NCBI GenBank assembly: GCA_009602725.1
Contig: WELB01000007.1
Location: 840,530 to 850,911, forward strand
Direction of reading: 5' to 3'
Length of the DNA stretch: 10,382 nt
Source of the DNA: Spirogloea muscicola
Taxonomy: Eukaryota; Streptophyta; Zygnematophyceae; Spirogloeales; Spirogloeaceae
Below, piece by piece: positions 1-6,689 of this stretch (the stretch's first letter is position 1; each line of letters begins with the position of its first letter). The translations under genes and the position numbers were made by a program. The notes beneath the pieces are model-generated. The model saw only the letters and a program-made list of their open reading frames with translations, had not been told where the DNA came from and did not search any database.

Positions 1-27
<27 letters not shown>
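1..27. repeat. Homopolymer C run
   Basis: The window opens with 27 consecutive C residues. A second C-rich run lies at about 345-362, interrupted by single T and G. These are simple-sequence tracts. The true length at the window edge is unknown, and such runs are often mis-sized in assemblies. Confidence 0.9.
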
Positions 28-33
<6 letters not shown>

Positions 34-79
34 TCCTCGGCGGCCGCAGATATGGCGGTGAAGTGAAGCATTCATGTCT

Positions 80-259
80 TCATCCCAGATCTTCCAGCTC
101 CTGCTTGCCTGTGAGGAAGGGGACCTCCAAATAGCGGTGGCTTTGCCGCCTGTGTGCTTGGTCCAACGTGATGGGTTGCGCCTGTAGTTGCGCTCCCAGG
201 ACTTCTGCATTTGTGCTGGCCACTCCTTGACCACCCTCTCGCTGCTCCTGTGTCGCACG
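80..259 (-). CDS. Possible 3'-terminal exon, unknown protein
   Basis: On the minus strand a good splice acceptor (pyrimidine-rich stretch ending TTTTCACAG) abuts position 259. From there a 59-codon frame runs to a TGA at 80-82. The peptide is rich in Gln and Glu and ends in a mixed stretch containing RYLEVPFLTGKQELEDLG, which looks more protein-like than the other frames. However, all three minus frames are open across most of this stretch, so openness alone says little. No known domain is visible. It could be the last exon of a gene that includes the open frame at 486-703, but I could not find a donor that joins them cleanly. It may also be noncoding. Confidence 0.18.
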   Translation of the reverse strand, partial: RATQEQREGGQGVASTNAEVLGAQLQAQPITLDQAHRRQSHRYLEVPFLTGKQELEDLG

Positions 260-485
260 CTGTGAAAAGTATGTAGAACAGGTCCACAGAGAGTGGCTTC
301 TGGGAGTGTCTGCACAAGCCCAGAAGCCCTTTTGAGGAGCACCCTCCCCCCCCCTCGCCCCCTTTTCTTGTACTTATGACAAATACATAAAGCTGTCAGT
401 TGCTCCAAAAAGAGCTCTTAACCTTTCCTTTCTTCGATTGCGACCTTGTTCCCGTCTTTACAGGCTCGCTACATGCCTCTACTGA

Positions 486-703
486 TCAGTGTAGAGAGTG
501 AAGCATGGCCTCCTGTTCTGGCTTCTCACACAGCCTCAAAATGTTGCTCAACTGGAACTGCATAAGATTTTCCTGCATCTGCTGATTCTGCAGGATTGAG
601 GGCAGAAGGTAGGAGCCAGATGGCAGCTGCATTGCTCCTCCGAGCCATGTTGATTGCCAGAAGTCAGCCAACAATTTGCGATCTCTAGGAAATAAGCGAT
701 CTC
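486..703 (-). CDS. Possible coding exon, hypothetical protein
   Basis: A minus-strand open frame ends with TGA at 486-488. Going upstream it reaches two consecutive good acceptors, TGTTTCCAG (exon start 703) and TTATTTCCTAG (exon start 684). About 70 residues are encoded. The first part contains LLADFWQSTWLGG, followed by LPSGSYLLPSIL, then a Gln/Met/Leu-rich, probably helical stretch (QNQQMQENLMQFQLSNILRL) and a polar tail ending EQEAMLHSLH. The mixed, non-repetitive composition and the acceptors in phase suggest a real exon, perhaps the C-terminus of a larger protein. I do not recognise the family. Upstream exons would lie to the right of 735, where only repeats are visible, so it may be a gene remnant stranded by insertions. 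Confidence 0.33.
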
Positions 704-734
704 CTGGAAACACATGGGAGGCTTTAACCCTCAA

Positions 735-1000
735 GGAACGCTGTCAGACTCCCCCCTTGCGAGGTGAAGCAGTGAAGTCCAGGCATGCCGCTGGGCTTTC
801 TGCGGCGCAGTGGGGCCAGTCAGGGGGCTTCAGGGACCCCCATGCGACCACCTTCTAAGGCCGCCACCTTTCTCAAATTTTATGCTGGCCTTCACATCGA
901 TTGCCTCCTTTCGACATAGCTGTTTTCTCCCGAAGCCGCTTGCGCCTGGGAGAAGGTTCTTGCGGATGGGTCGTGGAGCAGGGGCGCGGGTTCGGAAAGA
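735..1000. other. Noncoding stretch, nothing recognised
   Basis: I see no convincing gene. Short open frames on both strands lack domains or splice context. The right part leads into the first minus-orientation copy of the dispersed repeat. Confidence 0.5.
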
Positions 1001-1005
1001 AGCTC

Positions 1006-1075
1006 TTCAAATAGGAGGCTATGGCTGTGAAAGGCCAGCCCAAGAGATTGGATAAATGTCCATGTCCAAGATTCA
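1006..1075 (-). repeat. Dispersed GGCTGGCC repeat, copy m1
   Basis: Minus-orientation copy. It holds AAGCTCTTCAAA, the diagnostic GGCTGTGAAAGGCCAGCCC block and, further on, a CCAAGATTCAA segment that resembles the same part of the copy at 4379-4486. It is one of the best preserved members in its central block. Confidence 0.75.
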
Positions 1076-1187
1076 AGAATGCAGACCCACGAAGCATTGC
1101 GACGTGCGGAGCGACTCCATAATTGCACAGTCGGAATGACCAACAGCCGGAAAGAGTCGCCCTGTCGATAGAGAAGAGGCTCTGCCA

Positions 1188-1240
1188 GTGAAGAAGCAGC
1201 TCTTTCAGAGAGGCCGACGGTTGTGAGGTGCCAGCCCTGT
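1188..1240 (-). repeat. Dispersed GGCTGGCC repeat, diverged copy m9
   Basis: A diverged minus-orientation copy with CAGCTCTTTCAGAGAGGC, then GGTTGTGAGGTGCCAGCCC, then a CGCCTTGTCG segment. The order and spacing match the family; several positions are substituted. Confidence 0.5.
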
Positions 1241-1320
1241 CGCCTTGTCGTCAGCCAGTGCACGGCCAGCACGCAGATGCAAGGCAAGTGCCGTAAGGGA
1301 AGATTGCAGCTGCTGATATC

Positions 1321-1370
1321 AAAAAAATATTTTTTTTTTCAAAAGAGCGACTGTAAAAAGCCAGCCAGGT
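1321..1370 (-). repeat. A/T run plus repeat fragment m10
   Basis: Seven A residues, TAT and nine further T residues form a small AT foldback. It is followed by CGACTGTAAAAAGCCAGCC, which matches the central block of the dispersed repeat. The rest of the unit is not recognisable. Confidence 0.4.
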
Positions 1371-1399
1371 GAATGCATAGGAGAGCACCACAAGTGGCT

Positions 1400-1670
1400 T
1401 GGTAGGCGTCGCCGCTCCGCGCGGGTGGCTGGGCCGCGAGCGGCTGGGGGGCCGCGGGGCGGAACAACGGTGGGCCCCCCCCGGCCGAGTCAATCAGGCC
1501 GATCGGCCGATCGGCGCCCTTTGCGCCGGCCCGCCCGGCGGATCGGCTTTGGCCGCCGCCCGGATACGATCCGCGCTGCCCGAATCCCCCCGCGACATTG
1601 TCGTCTTCCCCCGCGGGCGCAGCCCGCTGTGGCCCTCTCCCTGAGCACGCCGTCTCGTCGCGGGGCTTCA
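1400..1670. other. GC-rich, CpG-rich island with palindrome
   Basis: This stretch is markedly richer in G, C and CpG than its flanks. It contains an 18-bp perfect palindrome at 1498-1515 (GCCGATCGGCCGATCGGC) and further GATC/CGGATC words. Open frames through it are Arg/Pro/Gly-rich and overlap one another on the same strand, which is typical of stop-poor GC-rich DNA and not of a gene. It could be a promoter-type CpG island, an insertion of different base composition or an ITS-like fragment. I found no conserved rRNA segment in it. Confidence 0.55.
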
Positions 1671-1671
1671 G

Positions 1672-1711
1672 GGGTTCTTGTGTACCAACAAGGGTTCTAG
1701 TTTACCAACAA
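1672..1711 (+). repeat. Tandem duplication, 20-bp unit x2
   Basis: Two adjacent 20-bp units, GGGTTCTTGTGTACCAACAA and GGGTTCTAGTTTACCAACAA, differ at 2 of 20 positions. They sit just outside the GC-rich island. Confidence 0.85.
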
Positions 1712-1829
1712 GGTGTTTCACGCAATTCCCTTGCGCCATCAGGAAAAACTGCTCGCCCACAGAAAACAGTAGCCCCAACTTCGAAGGGGCAAGGGAAAGC
1801 GCTAAAGAGAACAGCGCTTCCAAAATAAT

Positions 1830-2719
1830 GTTTTCTTCAAACCCCTACTCACGCCATTCTCAGACCTCGCACAAGCTTCTGATAGAGGGGCACAATCCAG
1901 ACTGGTTACGGCAGTGGAAGATGAGCGCCGCAGAAGGTTGAGGAGGCTGCCAGAGATTCAGAATCCAAGGAGCCTGGCAAGACTTACTTCTCTCGCCACA
2001 CCTGGTGCCACAGACTGGATCACCTCTCACGCTGTTGCCAAGTCCTTCAGCTTCAGCTCTGAGGCCTTTCGGACGTCGCTTCAACTATTCCTCGGCCTAC
2101 CACCTATTTGCCTGATTGGGGTGCGCCAGTGTGAGTGCGGCTTCCGTGCAGAGGGTGCTGAGCTCGCCACTCACATGCTGCGATGCCCCACTGGACCAGA
2201 AGTAGTCCACAACCTCCTTCGCGATGCCCTGGCGAGTTTGATGCGCGACGCCGGGTACCGAGCGGTCATGGAAGTAAACATCATGCCTATCACCACGGAC
2301 GCCCAGGGACGTCTCATCGCCGCACACTTGACATTGTGGGCGTGCAACCTGGTGGAGGACCACGGGCCTTGGTTGATGTTGTTGTTACAGAGGCCTATGG
2401 AAGTCCAGCATTGGCCGACATCGCTGACCACGCAGTGAATGGTGCCGAACAAAGAAAGCTGCGGCACTACTCCGATTACCCCCAATGCGTTCAGCTCCTG
2501 CCAGCAGCAGTCGACATCTTTGGCTGCTTAGGTCCCCGTTTCCACACTCTCCTTCGAAATATTGCCAATCTTGGCTACACACGACATGCAGATGTGTTCC
2601 CGGCTGAGATGGGCTTGCCAGCTGCATATCTGTCGTTCTTGCGACGCCGAAGTTTGGCCTGTTCGCAGCGTGCTCAGGCTGTGCACCAGAAAGCTGGGCG
2701 AGCTCTAGTTGGAGCATAA
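1830..2719 (+). pseudogene. Retroelement ORF C-terminus, zinc knuckle and nuclease-like region
   Basis: The first frame, open from about 1806 to 2438, carries a segment of the type R-L-x-S-x-x-x-P-G-A-x-x-W, then FRTSLQLFLGLP. A zinc knuckle follows: Cys codons at 2130 and 2136, His at 2172 and Cys at 2184 (C-x-C-x11-H-x3-C). A one-base slip at about 2305-2320 moves the message into the next frame. That frame continues with LDIVG (Asp at 2330), ALVDVVVTEA (Asp 2375, Glu 2390), AEQRKLRHY (Glu 2447, Lys 2456) and LLPAAVDIFGCLGPRF, then a basic tail to TAA. The order of W-containing segment, knuckle, and D...D-V-x-V-T-E...E-x-x-K resembles the region following the reverse transcriptase in some eukaryotic retroelements. 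I read it as a restriction-like (PD-(D/E)XK) endonuclease fold. Family membership is inference; the frameshift and missing 5' part make it a pseudogene. Confidence 0.6.
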
Positions 2720-2772
2720 GGGCTTCGTGTTTGCCATCTAGTACTCAGGCATCGATTAGCGACCTCTATCTT

Positions 2773-2799
2773 TTGACCCGTGGTTACTGAGCGGGTCAA
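2773..2799 (+). other. 3' UTR hairpin of retroelement copy A
   Basis: TTGACCCG (2773-2780) pairs perfectly with CGGGTCAA (2792-2799) around an 11-nt loop. Copy B has the same structure with an identical loop and one changed stem base. A conserved 3' UTR stem is the kind of feature an element's own reverse transcriptase may use to find its RNA; that role is inferred. Confidence 0.6.
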
Positions 2800-2907
2800 T
2801 CTGCTGTAGGTTATGTAGGTCTTAAGATGTGCTTGCCTTTGTACTTGGCCATTTGGCCTTCGTGTGTTGCTTGGCCATTTAGCCTTCATTCCTTTAATAC
2901 ACGAACT

Positions 2908-2957
2908 TTTCTTCAAAGTGACAGCAGTGGCTGTGAGAGGCCAGCCCAAAGGAACGG
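2908..2957 (-). repeat. Dispersed GGCTGGCC repeat, copy m2
   Basis: A minus-orientation copy directly beyond the tail of retroelement copy A, with TTTTCTTCAAAGTGACAGC followed by GGCTGTGAGAGGCCAGCCCAA. The CCTTGTCCATTC end is replaced by other sequence. Confidence 0.65.
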
Positions 2958-2969
2958 ACAGCCATCAGA

Positions 2970-3050
2970 CAGAAAGACGCTTCCAGGACAGCGCGGTGGC
3001 TGGGAGAGGCCTGCTCAAAAAATAGAATGAACAAGGTTCGAAAATCGAAA
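2970..3050 (-). repeat. Dispersed GGCTGGCC repeat, copy m3
   Basis: A minus-orientation copy: GACGCTTCCAGG, then GGTGGCTGGGAGAGGCC, then GAATGAACAAGGTTCGAAA. It is head-to-tail with m2. The AAGGTTCGAAA word resembles an RNA polymerase III B box (GGTTCGANTCC), and TGGCTGGGAGAGG upstream loosely resembles an A box. Confidence 0.65.
2971..2988 (+). repeat. 18-nt direct repeat, first copy
   Basis: AGAAAGACGCTTCCAGGA is identical at 2971-2988 and 3263-3280. The second copy ends just before the left edge of retroelement copy B. The pair may mark a duplication or the shared repeat sequence into which copy B joined. Confidence 0.8.
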
Positions 3051-3130
3051 GGGCCAGTAGAGGGCCATCGCCCTCTTCGATCAGTTCAAATAGACTAAAT
3101 CTTTTCTACTGGAAGAGTAATTCTGCTGTT

Positions 3131-3195
3131 GGGTCTTGTCCATTCTTCTTGGGCTGACTTTTCACAGCCCCCGCCCCCTTTGGACGAACTCAGTC
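3131..3195 (+). repeat. Dispersed GGCTGGCC repeat, copy c1
   Basis: A full plus-orientation copy: GTCTTGTCCATTCTTCTT, GGGCTGACTTTTCACAGCC, then CCGCCCCCTTTGGACGAACTC. All three blocks are in the standard order and spacing. Confidence 0.8.
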
Positions 3196-3233
3196 CTTTT
3201 TGGGCTATCAGCCTCAACTGAAAGAATCGTCTT

Positions 3234-3280
3234 TCTTCTTGTAGGCTGGCCTCGTTGGAAGAAGAAAGACGCTTCCAGGA
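3234..3280 (+). repeat. Repeat fragment and second 18-nt direct repeat
   Basis: GGCTGGCCTCGTTGGAAGAAG is a shortened plus-orientation unit, with the middle of the core deleted. It runs into the second identical copy of AGAAAGACGCTTCCAGGA at 3263-3280. Retroelement copy B starts within a few bases after it. Confidence 0.55.
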
Positions 3281-3283
3281 GAT

Positions 3284-3723
3284 GGCCTCTCACGCAGTGG
3301 GCAGTTCTGAACAAAGAAAGCTGCAGCACTGCTCCGATTACCCCCAATGTGATCAGCTCCTGCCAGCGGCAGTCGACATCTTTGGCTGCTTAGGTCCTCG
3401 TTTCCTTACTCTCCTTCAAATCATAGCCAATCTAGGCTACACGACATGCAGATGTGTTCCCGGCTGAGATAGGCTTGCCAGCTGCATATCTGTTGTTCTC
3501 GCGACAACGAGTTTCGGCCTGTTTGCAGCGTGCTCAGGCTAGTGCTTTGCACCAGAAAGCTGGGCGAGCTCTCGTTGGTGGCAGTAGGGCTTCATATTTA
3601 GTATTCAGGCATCGCTTAGCGACCTTTATGTTTTAACCCGTGGTTACTGAGCGGGTCAATCTACTGTAGATTATGTAGGTCTTAAGATGTGCTTGCCTTT
3701 GTACTTGGCCATTTGGCCTTCGT
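3284..3723 (+). mobile_element. Retroelement 3' end, copy B
   Basis: About 433 bp match copy A at 2429-2863, roughly 85-90 percent by eye, in the same orientation. It starts near the CACGCAGTG word at 3291. The match covers the last third of the C-terminal coding region, the 3' UTR hairpin (3633-3640 with 3652-3659, one mismatch) and a single CTTGGCCATTT tail unit. The two copies share no flanking sequence on the right, so they look like separate, independently 5'-truncated insertions. Clear target-site duplications were not found by eye. Confidence 0.7.
3291..3590 (+). pseudogene. Retroelement ORF C-terminal remnant, copy B
   Basis: The frame reads SEQRKLQHCSDYPQ, then LLPAAVDIFGCLGPRF, as in copy A. 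A 2-nt deletion in the GGCTACAC/GACATG word at about 3440 then shifts the frame. The remainder (FPAEIGLPAAYL, then HQKAGRALVG) continues in another frame. Relative to copy A there is a 6-nt insertion at about 3540, and the terminal stop is displaced by a 1-nt insertion. It is non-functional as it stands. Confidence 0.6.
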
Positions 3724-3751
3724 TTGTATCAAATATTCGAAATCCTTCTCA

Positions 3752-3790
3752 TGGCCACCGCCTGACTTTGGAAGAGCTGTGTCACGCTCC
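3752..3790 (+). repeat. Dispersed repeat, half copy
   Basis: GGCCACCGCCTGACTTTGG followed by AAGAGCTGTGTCACGCTCC matches the right half of the family, most like the same part of the copy at 3885-3950. The left half is missing. Confidence 0.5.
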
Positions 3791-3884
3791 CTTCAATTGT
3801 GGTTCTCATTTACCGTAGCCCCATTGATTTGTTCTACGTTCCAGTCATACATTGTACTGGCTTGTACTGTTTTGCTTTCCGGCC
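3785..3884. other. Spacer between repeats
   Basis: Short noncoding spacer. The overlapping open frames here carry no recognisable domain. Confidence 0.4.
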
Positions 3885-3950
3885 CCTTCAGACCTTGTCC
3901 ATTCTTTTGGGCTGGCCTCTCACAGCCACCAGACAATTTGGAAGCGCTGT
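3885..3950 (+). repeat. Dispersed GGCTGGCC repeat, copy c2
   Basis: A near-consensus left half: CCCCTTCAGACCTTGTCC, then ATTCTTTTGGGCTGGCC, TCTCACAGCCACC. The right half is changed to AGACAATTTGGAAGCGCTG. Confidence 0.8.
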
Positions 3951-4069
3951 GCACTTGCTTTGGCCTCCCTCTCACTCCATACGAGCCGTGCACCTCCTCC
4001 CTCTGGTCGACTGTCGCCGCTGTCACGCCTGGCAGTGTGGCCCGTCACGCTTCAGCACCGAAGGATGTG

Positions 4070-4130
4070 AGGTCTTCAAATGGGGCGCAGGCTGTGAAAA
4101 GCCAGCCCGAAAACTTATAACAAGGTCCGA
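4070..4130 (-). repeat. Dispersed GGCTGGCC repeat, copy m4
   Basis: A minus-orientation copy: GGTCTTCAAATGGGGCGC, AGGCTGTGAAAAGCCAGCCC, then ACAAGGTCCGAAGGGGCCG. It keeps the outer GGCCCCTTCGGACC block in reverse complement. Confidence 0.8.
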
Positions 4131-4289
4131 AGGGGCCGATAAGAGCTGAAATACATGATTAAGCAAGTGCCTTGTAGAAAGCACGTATTTATGGTGATAC
4201 ATTTTAATTGCTTACCAGTACCATGTACCACCACCGAAGGGGTGACGACGGACGTCCTTTCCCCCTCGCCACCCACGATGCAGACGGCC

Positions 4290-4376
4290 TCAGGAGGGGG
4301 CGATGGCTGTGAAAGAAAGGCTCTTCCAGTAAAGGGCGATCGCTGTGATTAACAAGGTGTGATAGGCCAGCCCAAA
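4290..4376 (-). repeat. Dispersed repeat, copies m5 and m6 (array)
   Basis: Two minus-orientation units lie head to tail. The first has GGAGGGGGCGATGGCTGTG and stops there. The second has AGGCTCTTCCAGTAAAGGGC, then CGCTGTGAT, a short stretch containing TAACAAGG, and a repeated TGTGAT before AGGCCAGCCCAAAAAG. The TGTGAT pair flanks the extra bases and suggests a small local duplication inside the unit. Confidence 0.6.
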
Positions 4377-4378
4377 AA

Positions 4379-4486
4379 GAAGAGAGCTCTTCCGAAGGGC
4401 GCGGGGCCTGTGTGATGTCAGCCCAGCAAGAATGGACAAGATTCAAAGAGCCATAGGCGCCACATTCACATAGCTATGCAAAGGAC
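4379..4486 (-). repeat. Long copy m7; left arm of inverted pair
   Basis: Third unit of the array: GAGCTCTTCCGAAGGGCGC, CCTGTGTGATGTCAGCCC, AAGAATGGACAAGATTC. The similarity to the copy at 4793-4900 continues past the core through AGGCGCCAC and CATAGCTATGCAA. That makes 108 bp matching at about 80 percent by eye in inverted orientation. Confidence 0.75.
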
Positions 4487-4792
4487 AAAAGCATAGACTA
4501 GCCTCACGGCAAGGACTTTTTCTAAGAGGGTGCAATGAAAGAAAGTGAGCTCTTCATAAGAAGCGAATGCCATAAACATTAACAACGTCTCATGGAGTCT
4601 GAAAGCGCAAAACCATCACAAAGTATTTGAATGCTGACGGTTTCCTGGCAGACGCCTCAGGCTCCTTGGGGGGTGGACTCCCTTCCGGCTGTGGCTGCTG
4701 GTCTTGGTCTCGTTGGGGTGCCTCCTTTCCAGCTGCAAGTCACTCGGACTTTTGGCTGCTAACTCAGGATTACTAAGCTCCCATTCGCTGTA
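4487..4792. other. Spacer between the inverted repeat arms
   Basis: About 306 bp lie between the two 108-bp arms. I recognise no gene or domain here. A minus-strand open frame passes through, but it runs straight through the repeat arm and has no domain. Confidence 0.45.
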
Positions 4793-4900
4793 GTCTCTTG
4801 CATAGCTGTGTGGTCGTGGCGCCTCTCGGCCCTTTGCACCTTGTTCATCCTTTCTGGGCTGGCCATTCACAGCCTCCGCCCCCTTTGGAAGAGCTCACCT
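4793..4900 (+). repeat. Long copy c3; right arm of inverted pair
   Basis: A plus-orientation copy with the fullest preserved unit: TTGCATAGCTGTGTGG, GGCGCCTCTCGGCCC, CACCTTGTTCATCC, GGGCTGGCCATTCACAGCC and CCGCCCCCTTTGGAAGAGC. It pairs with 4379-4486 in inverted orientation and is the best seed for a database search. Confidence 0.8.
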
Positions 4901-5007
4901 CTTCCGGTTGCTGGTCTTCAAATTACGGCTGCTGAGCGGCCATAAGAGCTTTGAGCGGCCACAAGTGGTCCCTAGCTATCCGGAGTGCTTCACGCTTCCA
5001 ATTTCTT

Positions 5008-5070
5008 TGGACCTTGTCCATAATTACCGGGCTGGCCTTTCAATCCATCGGCCCCCTTGGAAGAGCTTTT
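5008..5070 (+). repeat. Dispersed GGCTGGCC repeat, copy c4
   Basis: TGGACCTTGTCCATAATTAC, CGGGCTGGCCTTTCAATCC, then CGGCCCCCTTGGAAGAGC. All three blocks are present; the CACAGCC half of the hairpin is mutated. Confidence 0.8.
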
Positions 5071-5547
5071 CCTTTGCTGGAAAGCAAGTAACAGTACGGA
5101 TAGCGGTCTAACCTCCTTAAATTCCGACGGATGAGATATAATAGAAACTTACTACACAACCACATTTTTTTCCCGCTGGCGGCATATATTCATGGAACGT
5201 TTGGGGACCCGTGGCTCAACAGTCTCCAGCCGCTTGCGTGACGAGCGGTGGCCGGCGGCAGGGCAGTAGTATGAGCAGCCTCACCTCATTGCTGCAGGAT
5301 TGCTGGCTCAGATGTAACTCGTGCGCCCCTCAATATTGCCGCAGCAACCCCTGGGATTCTCCTTGCGTCTGCGACGTTGTGGCCAAGCCTTGGCTGCCGC
5401 CTCCTGAGACCGGCGGAGCATAACCTTCGCTGCTGCAAAATGTCACAATCTGTAGCTGTTGACTAGGAGTCAAGAGTTGCAGCCACTTTGCTTTGCTAAG
5501 TGTCTCGTTACTCCAGGTTTATGCTTCCCCCTATCTCGTCGTTTTGG
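5071..5547. other. Noncoding stretch, no gene supported
   Basis: A plus-strand frame ending at 5423 contains a Cys-rich stretch (CWLRCNSCAP, then CVCDVV), preceded by the words SWNVWGP. I could not match either to a family with enough support. The remainder is AT/GC-mixed sequence without domains. Confidence 0.4.
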
Positions 5548-5580
5548 GCTTTGGGCTGGCCTTCAATAGCCAGCGGGCTC
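5548..5580 (+). repeat. Dispersed repeat fragment
   Basis: TTTGGGCTGGCCTTCAATAG then CCAGCGGGCTC is a central block only, plus orientation. Confidence 0.45.
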
Positions 5581-5721
5581 ATAAAGGGGCCGAAGGTAGA
5601 GAGTATGCCATTGCTGTTGGACGGGTTGCCCCTGCATTTCTACCTCGACTTTTCATTGCTATGGTCTTTGATAATCTCACTTCAGCACCCAGAAGAAGGC
5701 TTGCTGCCTCGTCCTCTGATA

Positions 5722-5790
5722 GATTCCTTGTCAATTCTTTTCGGGCTAGCTTCTCACAGCCCTTGCCCCCATTGGGAGAGCCACTTCTTC
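5722..5790 (+). repeat. Dispersed GGCTGGCC repeat, copy c6
   Basis: TTCCTTGTCAATTCTTTTC, GGGCTAGCTTCTCACAGCC, then CTTGCCCCCATTGGGAGAGC. A full-length, moderately diverged copy. Confidence 0.75.
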
Positions 5791-6689
5791 CTCTGATAGA
5801 GGAGCCTACACTGCGAGGACCCTTTTGTTGCTGCTAGCGCCTTCTCGTTTCGAGCACGAGAGCAGCCTTCGGGGGCCAGCCAGCAAGAGTCGTCCACCCT
5901 TGGAGTAGGTGCATTCTTCTGGGCTCTCTTGCCGGAGCCCTGTTCCTTCACTTATTTGCCCATCTGTAAAGAGGTTTTCGTCCGTGGCACTTGAGGGTCC
6001 ATCAGTCTTACGGTCGTGTGATGTCTCTCGTGGTTACCGGCTCTCTTTGTATGCTTTTGTGCAAGCTCATGAATTCAGCGACGTGATTGCTCCTTTGTGG
6101 CTTTGCTGGGTTAGCATTTTCCTAGTGCTGTCCTCTTCCACAACGTACTTGTTCGTTGGGCTGGACATTTGCAAACCGGTCTTCAGAGTGAGTGCGTGAA
6201 ATGCTTCTTCGCAAGCAATTATCTGCATTATTGGAGCCTGCAACATGATGCCTATGTCCAGGCTACCTCTCCTTTCATTCTTTCTGGGCTGGCCACTCGC
6301 CTTAGGCAGATTATCGATATTTCCATCTATATTAGGTCGGTGCACAGGCTTCCGATACTGGCTGCAGTCCAGCCCCATTCCTTAATGTGAAATTATTTAG
6401 CCTGAATGCTCACAGCTATCGCATACTCCAGCTTCATTTGCCAGCCACTGCCCTGGGTGAGCATCTACTTGTGGTTCCGGCTCCCGCTTTATTTGCGACG
6501 CTTCCAGGCTTTAGATGTCCATCAGCGTGCAAGGTGCGATCTTTTTCTTAAGCCAGGCCACTGGATTTCATGACGGTGCTCCGGGTCCCCAAGTAGCCCG
6601 TTGGAACTCAATCTGCTTACTGATCTTCCTTGCGTTCTAAGTGTTCACTGAGCAGGCCATCTACGTGGTCTCCACGCTTCGTCTCCTAT
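5791..6689. other. Noncoding region with repeat fragments
   Basis: There is no supported gene over about 900 bp. Weak plus-orientation remnants of the repeat core are at about 5911-5940 (GCATTCTTCTGGGCT), 6146-6178 (TTGTTCGTTGGGCTGGAC) and 6271-6305 (CATTCTTTCTGGGCTGGCCA). The open frames overlap the remnants and carry no domain. Confidence 0.5.

Larger units (their letters stand above)
1830..2890 (+). mobile_element. 5'-truncated retroelement 3' end, copy A
   Basis: The segment covers the degraded C-terminal coding region (to the TAA at 2717-2719), a 3' UTR and a short repeated tail. The 3' boundary is supported by copy B: the two match from 2429/3291 to about 2863/3723 and then part. The 3' UTR has an 8-bp perfect stem at 2773-2780 pairing with 2792-2799. 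The tail holds two iterations of a unit beginning CTTGGCCATTT (2844-2869 and from 2870). No reverse transcriptase domain is present upstream. That fits 5' truncation, which is usual for target-primed non-LTR retrotransposons. I infer a LINE-type element; the exact clade cannot be set from this fragment. The left limit is uncertain within about 1806-1880. Confidence 0.65.

Noticed and set aside
892-1287. Minus-strand frame of 131 codons
   Set aside because: It spans two repeat copies, which supply part of its peptide words; no domain.
1400-1670. rRNA spacer (ITS/IGS) fragment
   Set aside because: Base composition fits, but no flanking conserved 18S, 5.8S or 25S segment is visible.
1399-1700. 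Overlapping Arg/Gly/Pro-rich frames in the first GC-rich island
   Set aside because: Two frames on the same strand are open together over the same DNA, which reflects lack of stop codons in GC-rich sequence.
5211-5423. Cys-rich frame with SWNVWGP just upstream, resembling the start of a LINE APE endonuclease
   Set aside because: Only a few residues match, the following residues do not continue like an APE domain, and the Cys spacing fits no zinc-finger type I know.
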